Shown: piece by piece, positions 1 to 13,887 of the stretch | Position numbering within the stretch: the first letter of the stretch is position 1 | How the letters are laid out: each line of letters starts with the position of its first letter | Assembly (NCBI RefSeq): GCF_001625305.1 | Contig: NW_017803943.1 | Coordinates: 669,709-733,708 of the forward strand | Direction: 5' to 3' | Source: Branchiostoma belcheri | Taxonomy: Eukaryota > Chordata > Leptocardii > Amphioxiformes > Branchiostomatidae | Length of the DNA stretch: 64,000 nucleotides | Position numbers and translations under genes: made by a program | The notes under the pieces: generated by a model | Seen by the model: only the letters and a program-made list of their open reading frames with translations | What the model was told of the DNA's origin: nothing | The model's database searches: none

Positions 1-2950
1 TACAAAACATTGCTCAACTTTACTGCCATTTACTACTAATAGTAAATCGAATATTATATCGAATCTATGTGTCAAGTATATGTCTGGGCATACCCCACGC
101 CATTTATGTAGGTACTGAAGGTTGAACGGCCCCCGCCCGCGTCCAAAGCACCACCAGACACCTTACACAGACCTCAGCACCGGAACAGTAAGCCTAGCTG
201 GGGGCTAAATGAGGAGTTACGCTGCAATGGGAACAAAATGCTTCTCCACATGCCTCAAATATTGATTTGGTTGTTGATGACATTGGATTACTTGCACTAC
301 TCTATGTTCTACACTAACGGAAAAGAGTAGTGTTTGAGAGCCATATTTCATTCGCTTGCAGCGCGACGATAAGACATAGATATGGCCTGCTTATCTGCAT
401 GTAATGTACCGTGCACTGTTCAGTTGAGTCCCCCACTTTGATCTGGACGATTTGGGATGTCGAATAACCGGAGAGCTAAGTCGGCAAAAACGTGCGAAGT
501 TGGGAGACCGTCATTTGTCTCGCCGTTCCCACCTGTGCTTCAAGTCACCTTGTTGGTGAATTCAGGTATCAAATTCAATTTCACACATGCCGCCAAAGAG
601 AAGATTATGCCAGGGTAAGGCAGCGGCAGTGTAATCGCTGGGGGAGGGTGGATGTACGCAGACGTTGCCCGAGGTAGTGTTTTTTGAAGACCACGTCATT
701 GTTCGTACCTTGGTAAGGATTATGTACATAGCATGTTAGCACTGTGCAGCGACGTTTTGCCTTTGAGGACGTTGTAGCGTATTAGTTACGCAGTGCTGGT
801 GCCTGTCGTGGTGCAAACATTCGTTCAAGCAGTATGTAAATCTGCTGAGCATATCCTGGCATTGCCATCAAAATTCCGCTGCAGTCTGATTGCCTTCGAG
901 CAGAATCACACACCGGTTAACAGAACTATCTCATGCGCTTTGACTGGTTCCATTTATGTATTGGTTTTCAGATTTTGCTTCACAATTCAATGGACTGAAA
1001 TTGAGGTATGAACAAATTATGAAATTAGGTCGCTGGGGATACAAAACATGTAGATATGCATTAGCGGTACTGGTATGTTACAGGAAAGTTAAACTGTTTG
1101 TAATGTGATGTGTTTTGTGCTTTGTATGGTACAAAGGTGGTGGATTTAAACGGTTTTAGCTGCGTCGATGAAGGTTAGACACGGTAATAAGATACTCCAA
1201 AAAAGTTACTTGATAAGCAACTGGATGGATTGTGGAAACGGTCAAACTTTTCAGGTAGCATCCACTACCTTTCGTCAGTAACACTGGTGAGATTTTAGCT
1301 GCCTCGCGAAAATATTGGACGGCTCACATAAACAATTTGAAACGACGGCAGCCGTCCAAACTTATTGGGCCTCTTGTATATGATGCTGATCCCCTTCGTG
1401 CTTTCATTCTCTCCCAAGAAAAACTACATAACGTTTGGGGATCGCAGTGAGCCATGGACTTATGTTGGACGCCATAATGGATTACAGCACGCTATCTCTT
1501 GTGTCAAATCTTCGTCACACTCCTAATGTTACAGACACGCTTCCATTAGTAAGATCTTCGACTGAAGCCGTCTTTGTGCCTAATGGCGTCCCTCCGAGGG
1601 CCTGGTGCTCTCCGAGTCTCACAGCTCACATCATTCCCGTCACTCTGTGCGCTAACGGTCACGTGACTCCCAGCTGTCGTCCGCCATGTTGATAAGAGGC
1701 CGCACAGAGGAATTCTGGGTAACAAAGAAACAGAAAAACCATCCGCCGCCCACACCGATAACCTGTGTCAAAATCGATGCTTTGGTCTTTTGCACTAACA
1801 AAGCCGCAGACCTGCGGAGGGGCGTACTGGCATTATCTTCATCATGACTACACATTCTTCAACTAGATAAGTCTTTCGTCTTTCTGACAGGACCATTTGT
1901 TACTTCTTGCCCACTCGTCCTTCTATGTCTTATACTGGCAAACCAGTGGGGTTAAGAAAGAAAGGGCGCAAGATGTCTAAATAATTCACTGCAGAACATC
2001 ACTTTCTAACACAATAGTCTGTTGAAGACTAGCACAGTTTCTGTGCCAGTGGCAGTGACAATACACACTGATTAATAGTAGCTCTAGGAAAGACGACAAA
2101 GATGTATCACTATGGGAGGTAACTTCTAATGAAAGTCAAAGCTATTTACAGCAACTTTACATTGCTAAAAGTTCTAGAAGAAATTTGTGAGTCTATTAAA
2201 GTAGCCTAGCTCAGTATTGATAGTTCAGCATTACTTTCCTGATGATAGTGAGTGAAGCACGGTTGTTGCAAGTGAGCTGACTCATTCATTCTGTAGTAGA
2301 AGCACGACTGCAATTGTAGTTCTTGTAAAGACAATAGAGGTGCGTTATCTTGTGTGAAGTCAGTGTTATTTACAGCAACGGTACATTCAATTGCCATTTG
2401 AAACGAAAGGTCCTCGAATTCGTGAGGGCCTTCCTTGGTAATAACGATAACATTATGGCGCTTCATCCAGCCATCTGGCATGATGTGTTTAGATTAAGAA
2501 TTGGGGCACATTGTCCGGCAAAATTAATGAGTAGCCTCCTGAATAATGGTGCCCACAGACGTGTGTGAAAAGGAGATACCGGCTTATTCCACGGATCGCG
2601 CGTAATTGAAAACATTCTTCACTCGCAGAGGCTGCGCACTGCTTGGCCTTTCCTTTGTATAGAGAGACTATTTTCCGCCTCATTTTCTGAACAAATTACA
2701 AGCAATGATGGCGCTTTTCATTTCTGACGATTAAAATAAAACCTCATTTACAACCTTCAGTCGCGTCACCTCTAAGTCCAGTAAGATATATTTCCGACTC
2801 AATAGACACGAATTGACACAATGTTTCAGATGGAATATACGGATATTCTGATATTTTGTAAAATTTAAACATGTAAGAAAAACTTAGCAACATGATTACA
2901 TGCATGGATCAAGGAATTTTCGGCAATCTCCTATACATGTATATACATAG
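1..2950. other. Non-coding, no gene recognised
   Basis: I see no protein domain, no convincing exon with splice sites and no RNA gene here. The open frames are short (under 95 codons), overlap on both strands and resemble no family I know. The stretch is probably intergenic or intronic DNA. A distant or fast-evolving exon could be missed. Confidence 0.5.
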
Positions 2951-2954
2951 ACAA

Positions 2955-3000
2955 TCTCTCTCTCTCTCTCACTCTCTCTCACTCTCTTACTCTCTTTATC
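2955..3000. repeat. TC-rich microsatellite
   Basis: A run of TC dinucleotides is interrupted by occasional A (CTCTCTCACTCTCTC pattern). The open frame across it reads as a serine/leucine-rich peptide, which is an artefact of the repeat. Confidence 0.9.
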
Positions 3001-3570
3001 TGATTAGTGTCTCTCTGTACGTTTACATCCTTCTCTGCATCCCATTCTCTTTATCTCTTTGTCTGCCTTTTCCTGCATCCCACACAAGACGAAAATCAAT
3101 GACAACCGAAATGCTATCTGAACAATCATATTAATCCAGTTGCCCCCAAAGTTAGGTTCTGACGTTGTGTTCAGCACTTGGCATTCAGACGACATTTCAT
3201 ACATGACTTCTTCACGTTTGAGCCCCACCATGACGTGACAAAGCCGCTATCATCCGCGGTTTCTACAGCTTTCAGCTCATCCCTCTTTGTCATGGCCCCC
3301 CTGCGTCCATCCGTCATTGTCACACCAACTTTCCGGGAATTGTAGTCACAGCATGCCTCTCTCTTTAGAACACTACTTGGAATCCAAATGCATTTTCATG
3401 ACAACAAGGTTATAATTGAGGGCACTCTTGAATATCATCGTTCGACATGAGGTAGGGGTTCCCAGCTATTAAGTACGAGAATGTTACAAAACAATGTACT
3501 TCTTTCTAGCCAATGATACTGTTGGTATTCAACACAAGTTTACACAGTAGATGTGTTGTACATGGGTGTT

Positions 3571-3870
3571 CTATACGTTAATGAAGGTTAGACATCCAGG
3601 GAAACAGACCCGACCAGAGTTATGGAAGTCGAAACGAATTTGAGTTAAATTTGAGTCGAATTTGACCCCCAAATACACCCTGATCGCTGCTGACTCACTT
3701 CTGAATGGTTGGCTGGCGTTCTGCTGACTTACAGCCGAATACCAGCCAACTATGATCGAACCTCCCGACGAACCCACAAATTTAGATACATTCGGCTGGC
3801 GCACGGTTGGGGATGTCTGGCTAGTGTTCAGGAGGGTTAAGAGAAAAGCAAAAGAATGGCAAACTTTCAA
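3571..3870. repeat. Interspersed repeat family A, copy 1
   Basis: It contains the core AATTTGAGTTAAATTTGAG near 3641-3660, followed by a segment rich in TTCGG and GGTTGG words. The core recurs in reverse orientation at about 5588-5616 and in forward orientation at about 54660-54690, each time with related flanks. This is probably an old non-autonomous transposon; the class and the exact ends are not resolved. Confidence 0.55.
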
Positions 3871-5439
3871 AATCACTTTTGTGCACAGTGCATACGTTTG
3901 CATTTTGCGAATTCACGCTAACTATTCTATATAAAGTTTCGCCTGAGATCGAATTCAGGCGTAGATTTTGAGGGACCTCCGATTGCCCGTTACGTACTAT
4001 GGAAGAGAGATAAACGCACAGTAATAGCTCTGATGCATATATGCTAGTTTCATTTCCAGCTCACATGCCTCTCACATGGTCCGGTGTATAACAGTCTGCC
4101 CGTTGCGTGAGCGGATGTATCCCGTTCGCCTTCATAATTAGGCCAGAGAGACTTTCAGTCATGGATTACCGATACCCGTCATATATTCCTACCCTCTCGT
4201 TCCTTGTAATGTCTCGGAGCCGCATAGGTGCGTCATTTGTCACGTGGGTGACGTAAGGTCGAAGCGGATGTGAGATCTTAAGATGAATGGCTGAGCCGCT
4301 TCAGGCGGGTCAGTGTTGTTGTGTTATCGCTAATACTTACGTCAGATGAAGGGTAGTCTTACTTGCTGTAGTCTGAGTAACGTTAAGGTCAAATTCCTAG
4401 CCGGGCAACCTTCCAGGAACGAAAAGTCTGATAAATACAACAAATACAAAATGTTTTTAAAAATCATTTGTACTATCTGTGTACACTATATTGTTGATAT
4501 GGATTGTTAATTTTTCGTGCACGCAAACAGCCTAGCCGGGTCCCTGTTTGGAGATGTGACCTAAGCGTAAAGGTTTCCAATTCTAAATTCAGCTGCCTGA
4601 TTCGTAGAGAGCTACACAGCGTCAACCCTGAATTTAAGGAATAACTTTAAAAAAAGGTTATCACAATACAACATGACTGCCTTGTTGCGGCCCAAAGTTT
4701 AGAGCAGAGCAGCCCACGTAGGTAACCAGACGATTTCACAAATCTTCGCAGTACTTAGAAAGTTTACCCAAATACGAATTCCCGGAGCACGGCGGAGCGT
4801 AAAAAAGAAGGTGAGGGTGATGGAACGTCTGAGATGAACCGTGCACTGGTTGTAATTTTCCACAGCCCATGTCTATAAATGGGATTGCGAAACATAAAGC
4901 AGATTTACGCGTGTGCTCTTCGATACGCGCGTCGGTAGAATGGTCTGTAATGCAAGCCGGTGTTAGCCGACGCCGGGAGGTCAGGGCAGACAATACAATA
5001 ACTGTAGCGAAAGAAACTCATGATAGCTAAGGTAGAAATCACTGGCTCCCAGCTACTGCCAAGATGAATGAAGCAGGCCGCCCAGGTCGGCCGGATGGAT
5101 GCGGAACTTCCCTCTGTCCATTGAACGCGGTCGTTCCGTGTCGCCAGGTGGATTTCCAATCTGAAGAATGTGTAGTTTCAATTTTCTACTCATTATAGTA
5201 GCGGAGGAACCCTGACCTGGAGATTTGGTCTACCAGGGCGCAGGTAGAGGGGGAATAGAATTTGTACCCATTAACCTTACTTTGGGGGAAGATGTTAGAC
5301 CTAATCTTGAAGTCATGTCTTGCGTGCATCGGAGGGTGGCATTTGTCCATGGTTTTGGAACTTTCACTTTTCATTAAACGAGCATCATATAACATTTTTC
5401 CACCGACAACCGAGTTTTATTCCCCATTTCTTCCATATT

Positions 5440-5720
5440 TCCAATTTGCCAATCTTTGCGAATCAAGCAGAGCCGAATATGGCCTCTTGAACACTTGCCG
5501 ATTTTCCCCCAACCACGGAGTAAGTTGGGAGCATGTCGGATTGTGTTCGGGGGTAGTTCGGAGCATGGTTGGCAGTCAATCTTTTATAAAATTTGACTCA
5601 AATTCAACTCAAATTCGATTCATGCAGGCGTGTCCTTAATCTGGTCAGACTGCTCCCGAACTTCAGCCAACTTTGCTCGCCGGGTGTTCGGAAGGTTGTG
5701 AATATGCGACAGGGGCTTTA
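5440..5720. repeat. Interspersed repeat family A, copy 2 (inverted)
   Basis: The core near 5588-5616 reads as the reverse complement of the core at 3641. Flanking words such as GGTAGTTCGGAGCATGGTTG also appear in diverged, inverted form near 54705. The ends are approximate. Confidence 0.5.
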
Positions 5721-6850
5721 CGCATCTGTCAGATCATCTGCCACAATGCACCAGGGGAAGGCGCATGTCTGCAACTCGCAGATCCAGTTCTGGCATCTTC
5801 CCGTGAATGTTGATTAAACCCGTGTCAGAGTTGTCATGACAACGGTTTATCTTGATTGAAGGGTTGATGACACGACGTCTCGGGATGTCATCAGGTTACC
5901 ATTAAGCCGTAATGCCTGGTAAGGCCCCGCGGGTTGCCGGGGTATCGGGGGAGTCCGGGGTACTTCGCCGGGTAAATACACCCATTTACGACCCGCGACG
6001 AGAGTCAGTTCAGTTTGGTTTCTCTCAGATATACGTTCGCGAGCTAACCCCAAATACTTGAGCTCTAGACATGTGTCTGAAACCTTGTACTTCTTACACT
6101 TTCAACACAGATCCTGTAGATAAACGAGTATGTTCTCGCCATCAGTATGATCATCCCCCCTCGCAAATAGAGCCATAGAAACGCATCTACTGGCAAATGA
6201 GGCGAAGTGCTAAGGAATTCATGGGATTGATTTTAGACTATCACATGTCATACAAATGGTCAGATGTCTGGAGGGGAGTCCCACTTAGCCTGTTGTCCTC
6301 CAGGTGTTAATCAATTTTTGAAGCGCCCCTGATATTGAGTACTTCAGGACTAGTGTTATGTTTTCCTATGATAGTCGCTCTTGACGAATACTCCTAAGTC
6401 AATCTTCATAGACGTAATATTTGCTAGGAAATAAGAACGCATGTTTTAAGTTAAAACCCGTATACCTCAGTCTCATGTATTAAGTTTGAATGAACTGGCA
6501 CCGAACTTCGCAGGGATGCTCAAAGTTCACTACATAGACCTTATATTCATCCCGTCATAGTTACTTCCTAAAACTTATGAGTTTAATATCATTCCCGCTA
6601 CTTGAGCAATTTAACCTCGGTAAATAATTGATACTTTTTCCTCATGATGGTTCAATAAAAAGATCAGTCGGAGGAGGAATGGTAAAACCGGCTATCGGCG
6701 AGGCCGTGCCCGCCTGTGTGTACTTATCGTCTACCTGAAGAACGGCCACTGTCACAGCCGGCGCCGGCTGCAGTCTGCCTGCCGCTAAGGTCGAGCCGTT
6801 TACATTGTTCTACGGCAAGACTCAATTTCCCGCCTGGAGGAAACTCGCTC

Positions 6851-7580
6851 TGTCAAGTCAAAGGAGCTTCCCCTGGCCGGCTGGGAAGGCTTACCGCTTG
6901 AGTGCGGGGTAAGACTTGCTCGAGATGTTGTAGGAAGTGGAAAACCAGCTGTTATCGTCTAGTGCACATACAAGGCCGCCTGGTTATCTCAACAACATTG
7001 TGCTTTTTAACGCATAAGGTTTCCAAGGTTGTTCAGGAATGTCAGGAGAATTTTGATTCCGAGTAGCAAGGAAACTTTGAAAAATAGCAAACTTGCTTGC
7101 TTGCAACATTGCTTATATGTTACCAGTACTTTACTCTTTTGCCTGACATCCTACTTGAGAAACACAAGAGCATCATCCAGTTCATTCAGGGCCTAGGGCC
7201 AGACAACTCTGTCAGAGGAGCTTCCTCCGGCCGGCTGGGAAGGCTTACCGCTTGATTCCGGTATAAGACTTGCTGGTGATGTTATAGGAAGTGGAAAACC
7301 AGCTGTTATCGTCTAGTGCACATACAAGGCCGCCTGGTTATCTCAACAACATTGCGATATTCTATGCATAAGGTTTTCAAGGTTGTTCAGGAATGTCAGG
7401 AAAATTTTGCTTCCGAGTTGCCCTGAGGAAACTTTGAAAAAGAACAAACTTGCTTGCTTATATGTTACCAGTACCTTGCTCTCTTGTTTGACATCCTACT
7501 TGAGCAACGACAAGAGCATCATCCAGTTCATTCAGGGCCTAGGGCCAGGCAACTCCGCCAAAGCAGCTTCCTACAATACA
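6851..7580. repeat. Tandem duplication, ~354-bp unit
   Basis: The block beginning GGAGCTTCC at 6863 recurs at 7217, a period of 354 bp, with long near-identical stretches such as GGAAGTGGAAAACCAGCTG and GGCCGCCTGGTTATCTCAAC. A third, mostly truncated unit begins near 7563. Unit ends share a CCTAGGGCCAG(A/G)CAACTC motif. There is no coding signal. Confidence 0.85.
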
Positions 7581-10500
7581 AGAGCATCATCTAATGCAGA
7601 GCCAGACAACTCCGTCTGTATCGAATTGTTCTGCATACTTCTTTCAATATTCACTTTTTTTCAATAAGGGGTATTTTCTTGGGGATACTCTCAAATCCTG
7701 AATGTTGAATGCCATTTTGAGGTAGATTATATATTCTTCGAATGACATGAAAGCTCATCTGTGTTGGTAGAACCCATAGCTGTAGAGTTTAAGCTTTGCC
7801 GCCATCACGCTCAATGAATCATGCATCTGATGATGGTCGACGAGATCAACTGAAAATTCATATAGTGTGTTCCTTTCTTGTGTTGAGAACAAAGCTTATA
7901 TAACTCTACAACTATGTACATCTTATTGGCTATGGTAGAGACAGTTGAGTACATAAAAGCTCTTAGAACTTAAAATCCTCAGCATGTGTATAGTGCTTTT
8001 CGGAGAAAACGGGAAGCCTTAAGTGCATGCTATGACGACAATAACGCACGTCTAATATCATCCAGTGCAGATGGGTGCAAATTAATCTCGTGAAGAACAG
8101 AATACGTCTCTTGCACACCGAACATTCTTCATCTTATGGTTGTCTGTCAATTACTGTTTATAAAGAAAAATATGAACGTACAACAAAAGTTACATGTCTC
8201 CGCACCGGTTATGTTTTGATTATAATGAGACCATACAACAAGTTCTTCGATCCATGAGAAGTTATTCGCTTTGGGAGATTTTTTACTTCGAAATAACCAA
8301 TAACAATCGGGCAAGCTTCGGCAACGGGAAATCTCGCGACAGTGCGCGTGATTTGGTACAATGAAAATAAAGTACACTTAATCTCATGGCGACTTCAGCC
8401 CCGTAAAAGCTTTCTTAGACAAGTACGCAAACTTCAGCAAAACAGTCAATTAACGGACTCCTGTTCTAATTAATACTTTAATCTCCATTTGTCATGATCA
8501 TTAATCACGGAAGTAATCATTGGGGAATGAATATTAAAGAGGAGAACCCGGGGCACAAGGAACATAATCGACGTTGTCGAACCGAAATGTAATAGGTCAA
8601 TATGATGGATGGCATTTGGTAGCCATAATTCCGCATCTTTCGTAATTAATCACTAGAACTCTAAAATATTCAAGAATCTGTCAATACCCCCATACCCCCA
8701 CCGATGTGAACACGTGTACTACGTGCTCTGAATGGTAATGAGCCGTTTTCTGCCGGCCCGGATAGACGTCTGGTGAAATTTGGGTCGGTCAATAGAACAA
8801 GTTCATTACATGGAAATAACTTCCATTCATCTTTCTTTATCCCGTGCCCAGACGATTTATACCTATTATACGAACTTGCTGATATGCTATTCTGTGGCTG
8901 CCATATATTTTCAGCGCGGGTCTGCGCACTGGGAGGGGCCAGTTTGATTTTTTCTTAGAAATCTATGACGGAACTTTGCTTCGATATGCTTCAAGTAAGG
9001 AGCATGTGATAGGCTATCGTCATCCTACATGCTATGTGGAATATTAGTATTCTAATACACAAACTCCTAGCGTCTGCAGAGGGCTAACAGAAGATATGTT
9101 TTTGCCTACTGAGACATTACTTTAGTCTTGGGATTAGATAGTTTCATCAACTTTTTGCATGCATTTCGTACCGTAAGGTTATTCGTTATAATTAGCACCA
9201 AACAGCATTCATGTATTTTCTGTTGTACGATGGTAAAGCTCGACCACATTACCCATCTTGTCATCCAGTCTCTAGATGCCTGACATAGCTAGTGAGCATA
9301 AATGCTGATATCCAAGCAGAGGTCCAGTCTCCGGCTTATTTTGGGCGTGTTTTCTGCGTTTTTATCGGGCTTTCTTTCTTGTACTGGTACTTTGTCTGGC
9401 ACATGGATACTGCCTGGCAGATTCGATACTGTCTTTGCAGCCACCAAAAGATGTGCAGCTGTTTGGAGATTACAGAAATGCAGTTATGAAAACAATCTAG
9501 AGGTGGATTTGTCAGTCTCGTTTGGTAATCGTATTTGACGTTAATAAAACACAACTTTCTGACGGGTTTGATTAATGACATCCTGAAGTATGTTCTCCTA
9601 AACTCCCCGAGGGTACGTCAAACTTTGCTGAAGATTCTTAGATTTGTTTCTTTACTCAAATCTTGTCTTGTCGAAATGATGTATTAAATAACTGTACTAC
9701 TCGACATAAATATCAGAAGAGAAAAGGCAGTAGCCGATAGCAATAGAGACACTAGACAGTGATCAGATGATATCTGGAAGCTGTATGCTACATTTCCCTT
9801 CCAGGTGAATTACTAGGAAATGTGGTATCGTGTATCTATCAGCATCGTCGGATGTTCTTCTACAATATGCATAGATACAATTTGTAACTGATGTAGAGAC
9901 ACTGACGAAAAGCGGTGGTTACTACTTGAAAAGTCTGAAAGTTTCCAAAATCTATCCAGTTGCTTGAGTACAATTATCTTGTGGATGCTGCAACTATATA
10001 TCTTTTTGTCCCTTTCATTTGGCATAGTAATTGAATTTGGAGAAAAAACTATGCGTTAGTTTCGGAGTCTTTATTAGGTTTTAAGAACCAGGAATCAGCT
10101 AATCAAAAGAAACACATACAAGCAGCATACCGCAATATATCATGATGAAGCAAGCTATCGCTCCGTCCACTTACATTGCATTGCAATCTCAGAGGTAAAG
10201 TTTTCGTAGCTTACAGTCGTATTTTGGTAGGCTAATGTTTCATACCTCATCTTGCCAGAACCACCTAGGTTTGCAACTGCCACGAAATTATCGAAGTACT
10301 CCATTGCATGTCCACAGGAAGCCAAACCTAGGAAATCATGCAGAACATATGTCACCTCTAACGCTTATTTTGTCTTTGAGATACAAGCTCCATTTATGAC
10401 TGTCAAAAAAATTGACCGAGCAGAGTTTTCCTAAACTCTGTAACATGAAAATGATATTCAAAGTTCAACGAATAAAAAAACAATGTATCTGATATTTTTA

Positions 10501-11641
10501 TCAAATATCTTCCAATTGGGTCAACAGTGTTCGCTTGCTTGAGCTTTTAGTTACAGTCCTGCGTGTAGAATTATTCAATAAGGGCTAGCTGCGTATGACA
10601 GTCCAAAAGCGACAGTGTAGTGTTATTAATGATTGTTTCGGATACTCAATGTCAACGACATTTGGCCTTTAGATCCATCACTGACAGTTAGCACCTTAAA
10701 GGTAACATGCAGAGTACGCCCTTGGGGGTAGTGTGGCAGAGACTGGAGATGACGGGTCACTTCTGGTGGGGAGGTTGTCAATCTGCAAGACTAGTGACTT
10801 TTGAAAAACGTACCTGTCTCCTAAAAGTTCATAGATGATTCGATTTTCTAAACACCCAATAACAGATCTCTTTGTAAACAGCACAGCATCATGTCAAAAG
10901 GTAGTCATTTGTCCATCACCTTATCTTTGAAACGGCTGTTTACGTATTGACCAATAAACGGCATCAACGCATCATGTTAGGCTGAAGCTGAACAAAGCTT
11001 CCTCCGTTGCACCCAAGCCGCCCCCTTACGTACCCGCCACATACACATCTATCATATGCGACCTCTCTGCTTAGTGCCCTCATTGTCCCCATTTTTCTAC
11101 CGCCTCTAAGCTTCTATTTTACAAGTAGTCCTGTAATGTGGGTATCTAGTCGTCCATTATCTTCCTCCACTATAATTTCTGCCATTCATTGGGCTGATGC
11201 TCATTACGGCAGAAGAACCTTCCCCGATTCAGATTGACATGAAGATCCATGGACTCCATGATCATCCCGTACTTTGCCAGATTAGAAATTCAATACAGTT
11301 ATTGCCCTATCCATCATAGAGAGGCCCACTCCGGTGTGATTACAGACCTCATAACTCGTCCCTATCCAAAATGAGGCCGGCAGATTCCCCGAGAAGATGA
11401 GACCCAACTTCTTCATCCGGGAACCTGCCTGAGGACTATTATAGGATGTCTCACGCGTGGACACTGCTGATGAAATTGCTCGGAGTTGTTTATGCACTGC
11501 TGATGATTGGTAGCTCTTGGAATAGCTTGCTTAATCGCAGAACCGAAACTTTGAACTTAGAATTGTAAATGATTACATGGTTAACATAGAAAACACGGTT
11601 CGGGTAGTATCAGTAGTTTAACCGAAGACATATACAATGTA
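7581..11641. other. Non-coding, no gene recognised
   Basis: AT-rich sequence with only short open frames. At about 9.3-9.5 kb, frames on both strands overlap and none has a recognisable domain. I see nothing I can support as a gene or RNA. Confidence 0.45.
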
Positions 11642-11868
11642 CTAACATCTGTGTCCATAATATCACCATAGTCCATAATATCGCCACCTTGAGAAACAGT
11701 GTGCTTAAAGATATTTTTACTGCAACATACCCTAGGTATGTACATTTGAGGTGTGCAGGAGTGCATACCAAAAGTATGTTGCAGTAAAAATATCTTTAAG
11801 CACACTGTTTCTCATGATCAAGGTGGCGATATTATGGACCCTGGTGATATTATGGACACGGATGTTAA
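11642..11868. repeat. Long inverted repeat (hairpin, ~90-bp arms)
   Basis: The left arm (11642-11730) is the near-perfect reverse complement of the right arm (11774-11868). The innermost 41 bp (11690-11730 against 11774-11814) match perfectly, there is one 5-bp insertion in the right arm, and the loop is about 43 bp. The outer part of each arm holds the word GTCCATAATATC twice. It could be a foldback or MITE element; transcribed through, it would form a long hairpin RNA. Overlapping open frames on both strands here are a by-product of the symmetry. Confidence 0.85.
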
Positions 11869-12488
11869 TCAAACCGGTAAAGATAAGCAATATCATGTGT
11901 GGTACGACGAACGTCATGGGTACTAGCATCAAATACAGCAATAACAAGGATAGACAGAAGTCAAATGTTCCCGAAAAAAGTGCTGTATGCTTAGAGGCAG
12001 CTCGACTCGTCCTCACTGTGTTTCTCGCCCACCGTGTTCTTGTTCTTGTCTTGTGCCTTGCGAGCTCTCTTAGCATAGTATACATAATAATAATGTGAAA
12101 GCACATACCGTTTGGCAGTCGTGCTGGCAACCTCACCATATACTTGTTAAGTTTGCGGTTATGTGGAATCTAAGATTGAATGAATGGTTCTGCTGTCGCC
12201 CAGCGTGATGCCGTCGTACTGAGCTGAGAGAAGCACTTAAGCTAAAGTGGTTGTCATGTTTAGAGGACGTAGACCCTTCATAATGACCACTTCTGTCCTT
12301 TACGGGCTGACAGCACTTGAGATTTCACACGTAGTTTATTTCACTCCATACGCCTTCCACATTTCCTTCAGGACTAGATGTTACATGTTGAAATAATTCT
12401 GAGGCGTGTTGCGTAATACTTAATCGTGTTGAGCAATCTAATCTACAAAATGTTCGTGAAATTTTCTGCATATCCGGCTGTATGTCTA

Positions 12489-12625
12489 TAGCCTGGTTAC
12501 CATACCTATTTTCGCTCCCGAGTCTATATTATCTCCTCCGCAAATAGGTCTAAACCTGGTTGATTCCCAACTAACTATTTGCGGAGAGGAACTCGGGAGC
12601 TAACATGGACCTGGTAACCAAGCTA
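12489..12625. mobile_element. Small TIR element (MITE-like)
   Basis: The termini TAGCCTGGTTACCAT and, inverted, CTGGTAACCAAGCTA flank about 137 bp. Inversion continues inward: the left arm's CTCCCGAG and CTCCGCAAATAG match CTATTTGCGGAG and CTCGGGAG on the right. No coding capacity. No clear target-site duplication was found, so the class is open. Confidence 0.6.
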
Positions 12626-13164
12626 ATAAGTCTATATGAGTCTGACAACATAGCTGTCGCTCAATCTGTCGATGCATTGCTGGCAAGTGAACATATCCCA
12701 ACTCTAAATAAAAGAGTGTAAGATAAGTTTTGGACTTACAACTCTAGAGCATGCTACAATTGTGCATCATGTGTTGTAATTCTTATCTTATTTGTAGTGG
12801 TGACGTGAATATAAGCGCATTGCATGAGTGCGTCAATGCATTGTTTTGTTTGCACGTTGAAATTTAAAAAATGTGCATCAGAGATGCTGTGCCTGGTCTC
12901 TAAAGCGTGTCAACAGATTGAAAACTCACAGCATTTTGCTAAAGGAAGACGGATTAGGCTGTCATCTTTAGAAGCAGGTTTCCTCGCGCCGATGAAGGAG
13001 CGTCCTATTTTCTATTTCATCGCATCTTAATTAATCAGCACTTAAATCAACCCCTGTGGCGTTAATGTAACAGGAAAGGAGGCATGGTGGATTAGTATGA
13101 ATTAAGTGTTAATTAGTGCAGAAAGAGGGCCATACGTCAAGGGAATTTCTTACTAAAAAGTTTG

Positions 13165-13887
13165 ACAGGATTAGGTCAGGTCGTCCGCCATTTTGTTTTT
13201 ATGGGCCGCCATTTTGCTTTCCTTGAGGTAACCGGAAGTAAAGGTCGAGGCTTCCTTGGTATCCATAAAGGCCAATGAATCAAATTGGATCAGGAGGGGA
13301 TCGAGATGACCTGTCGGCAATTTTGAGAACGAAAATCAAAGCATATTCAATCAAACACTGGTCAGGCTGGCCGCCATTTCATCTCACCTTGTCAGCACCA
13401 CGATATCTGGTTATGATTGATTCCTAGCTATAGAGACCTGGGGAGGGAATGGGCGATTCGAAATTATGGCAATGTGTAGTGCTACGCAACGATTTGCGTG
13501 GGTCATGCCCACCGCCATCTTGTCTAACCGTCCGCCATGATGGATTCCATGGCGGCGACCGAAAATTGAAGGTCTCAGTCTCCTTCTTCTGGGAGTAGAA
13601 AAACGAGTCATCTTGATATGGGACGAATTGGCATTCGTCATCTTATGGCAGTTCAAATAGAAGCATTCTACCCTTACGTGCATAGGTCGAGCCAATTGCT
13701 ATTTTGTCTTTCTTTTTTTTGTAATGACCTTCCCAGTGAATTCCACCTGTGAGGCAACCAGACAATATTCGTTCAGCAGCACTGCAGGCTTGGGCACAGT
13801 GAAGGCTAACAAATTAGGTCAGTGTACACAGATGCATTCCATCAAATCATTGGTTTCAGGGATTCAGCGGTCACGCTGGTCTCTATT
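13165..13887. repeat. Degenerate tandem repeat with CCGCCAT motif
   Basis: The phrase (G)CCGCCATNTTG recurs at about 13187, 13210, 13370, 13510 and 13530, and again beyond 13887. It is often followed by GGTGACCGGAAATTGAAGGTC-like words and an AAATTATGGCA motif about 100 bp later. This suggests an old tandem array with a unit near 200 bp. No gene was recognised. Confidence 0.55.

Noticed and set aside
2892..3134. 80-codon serine/leucine-rich open frame
   Set aside because: It is the translation of a TC microsatellite.
11732..12139. 135-codon minus frame and 115-codon plus frame overlapping it
   Set aside because: Both run through the inverted repeat. Symmetry and low stop density explain them, and no domain is visible.
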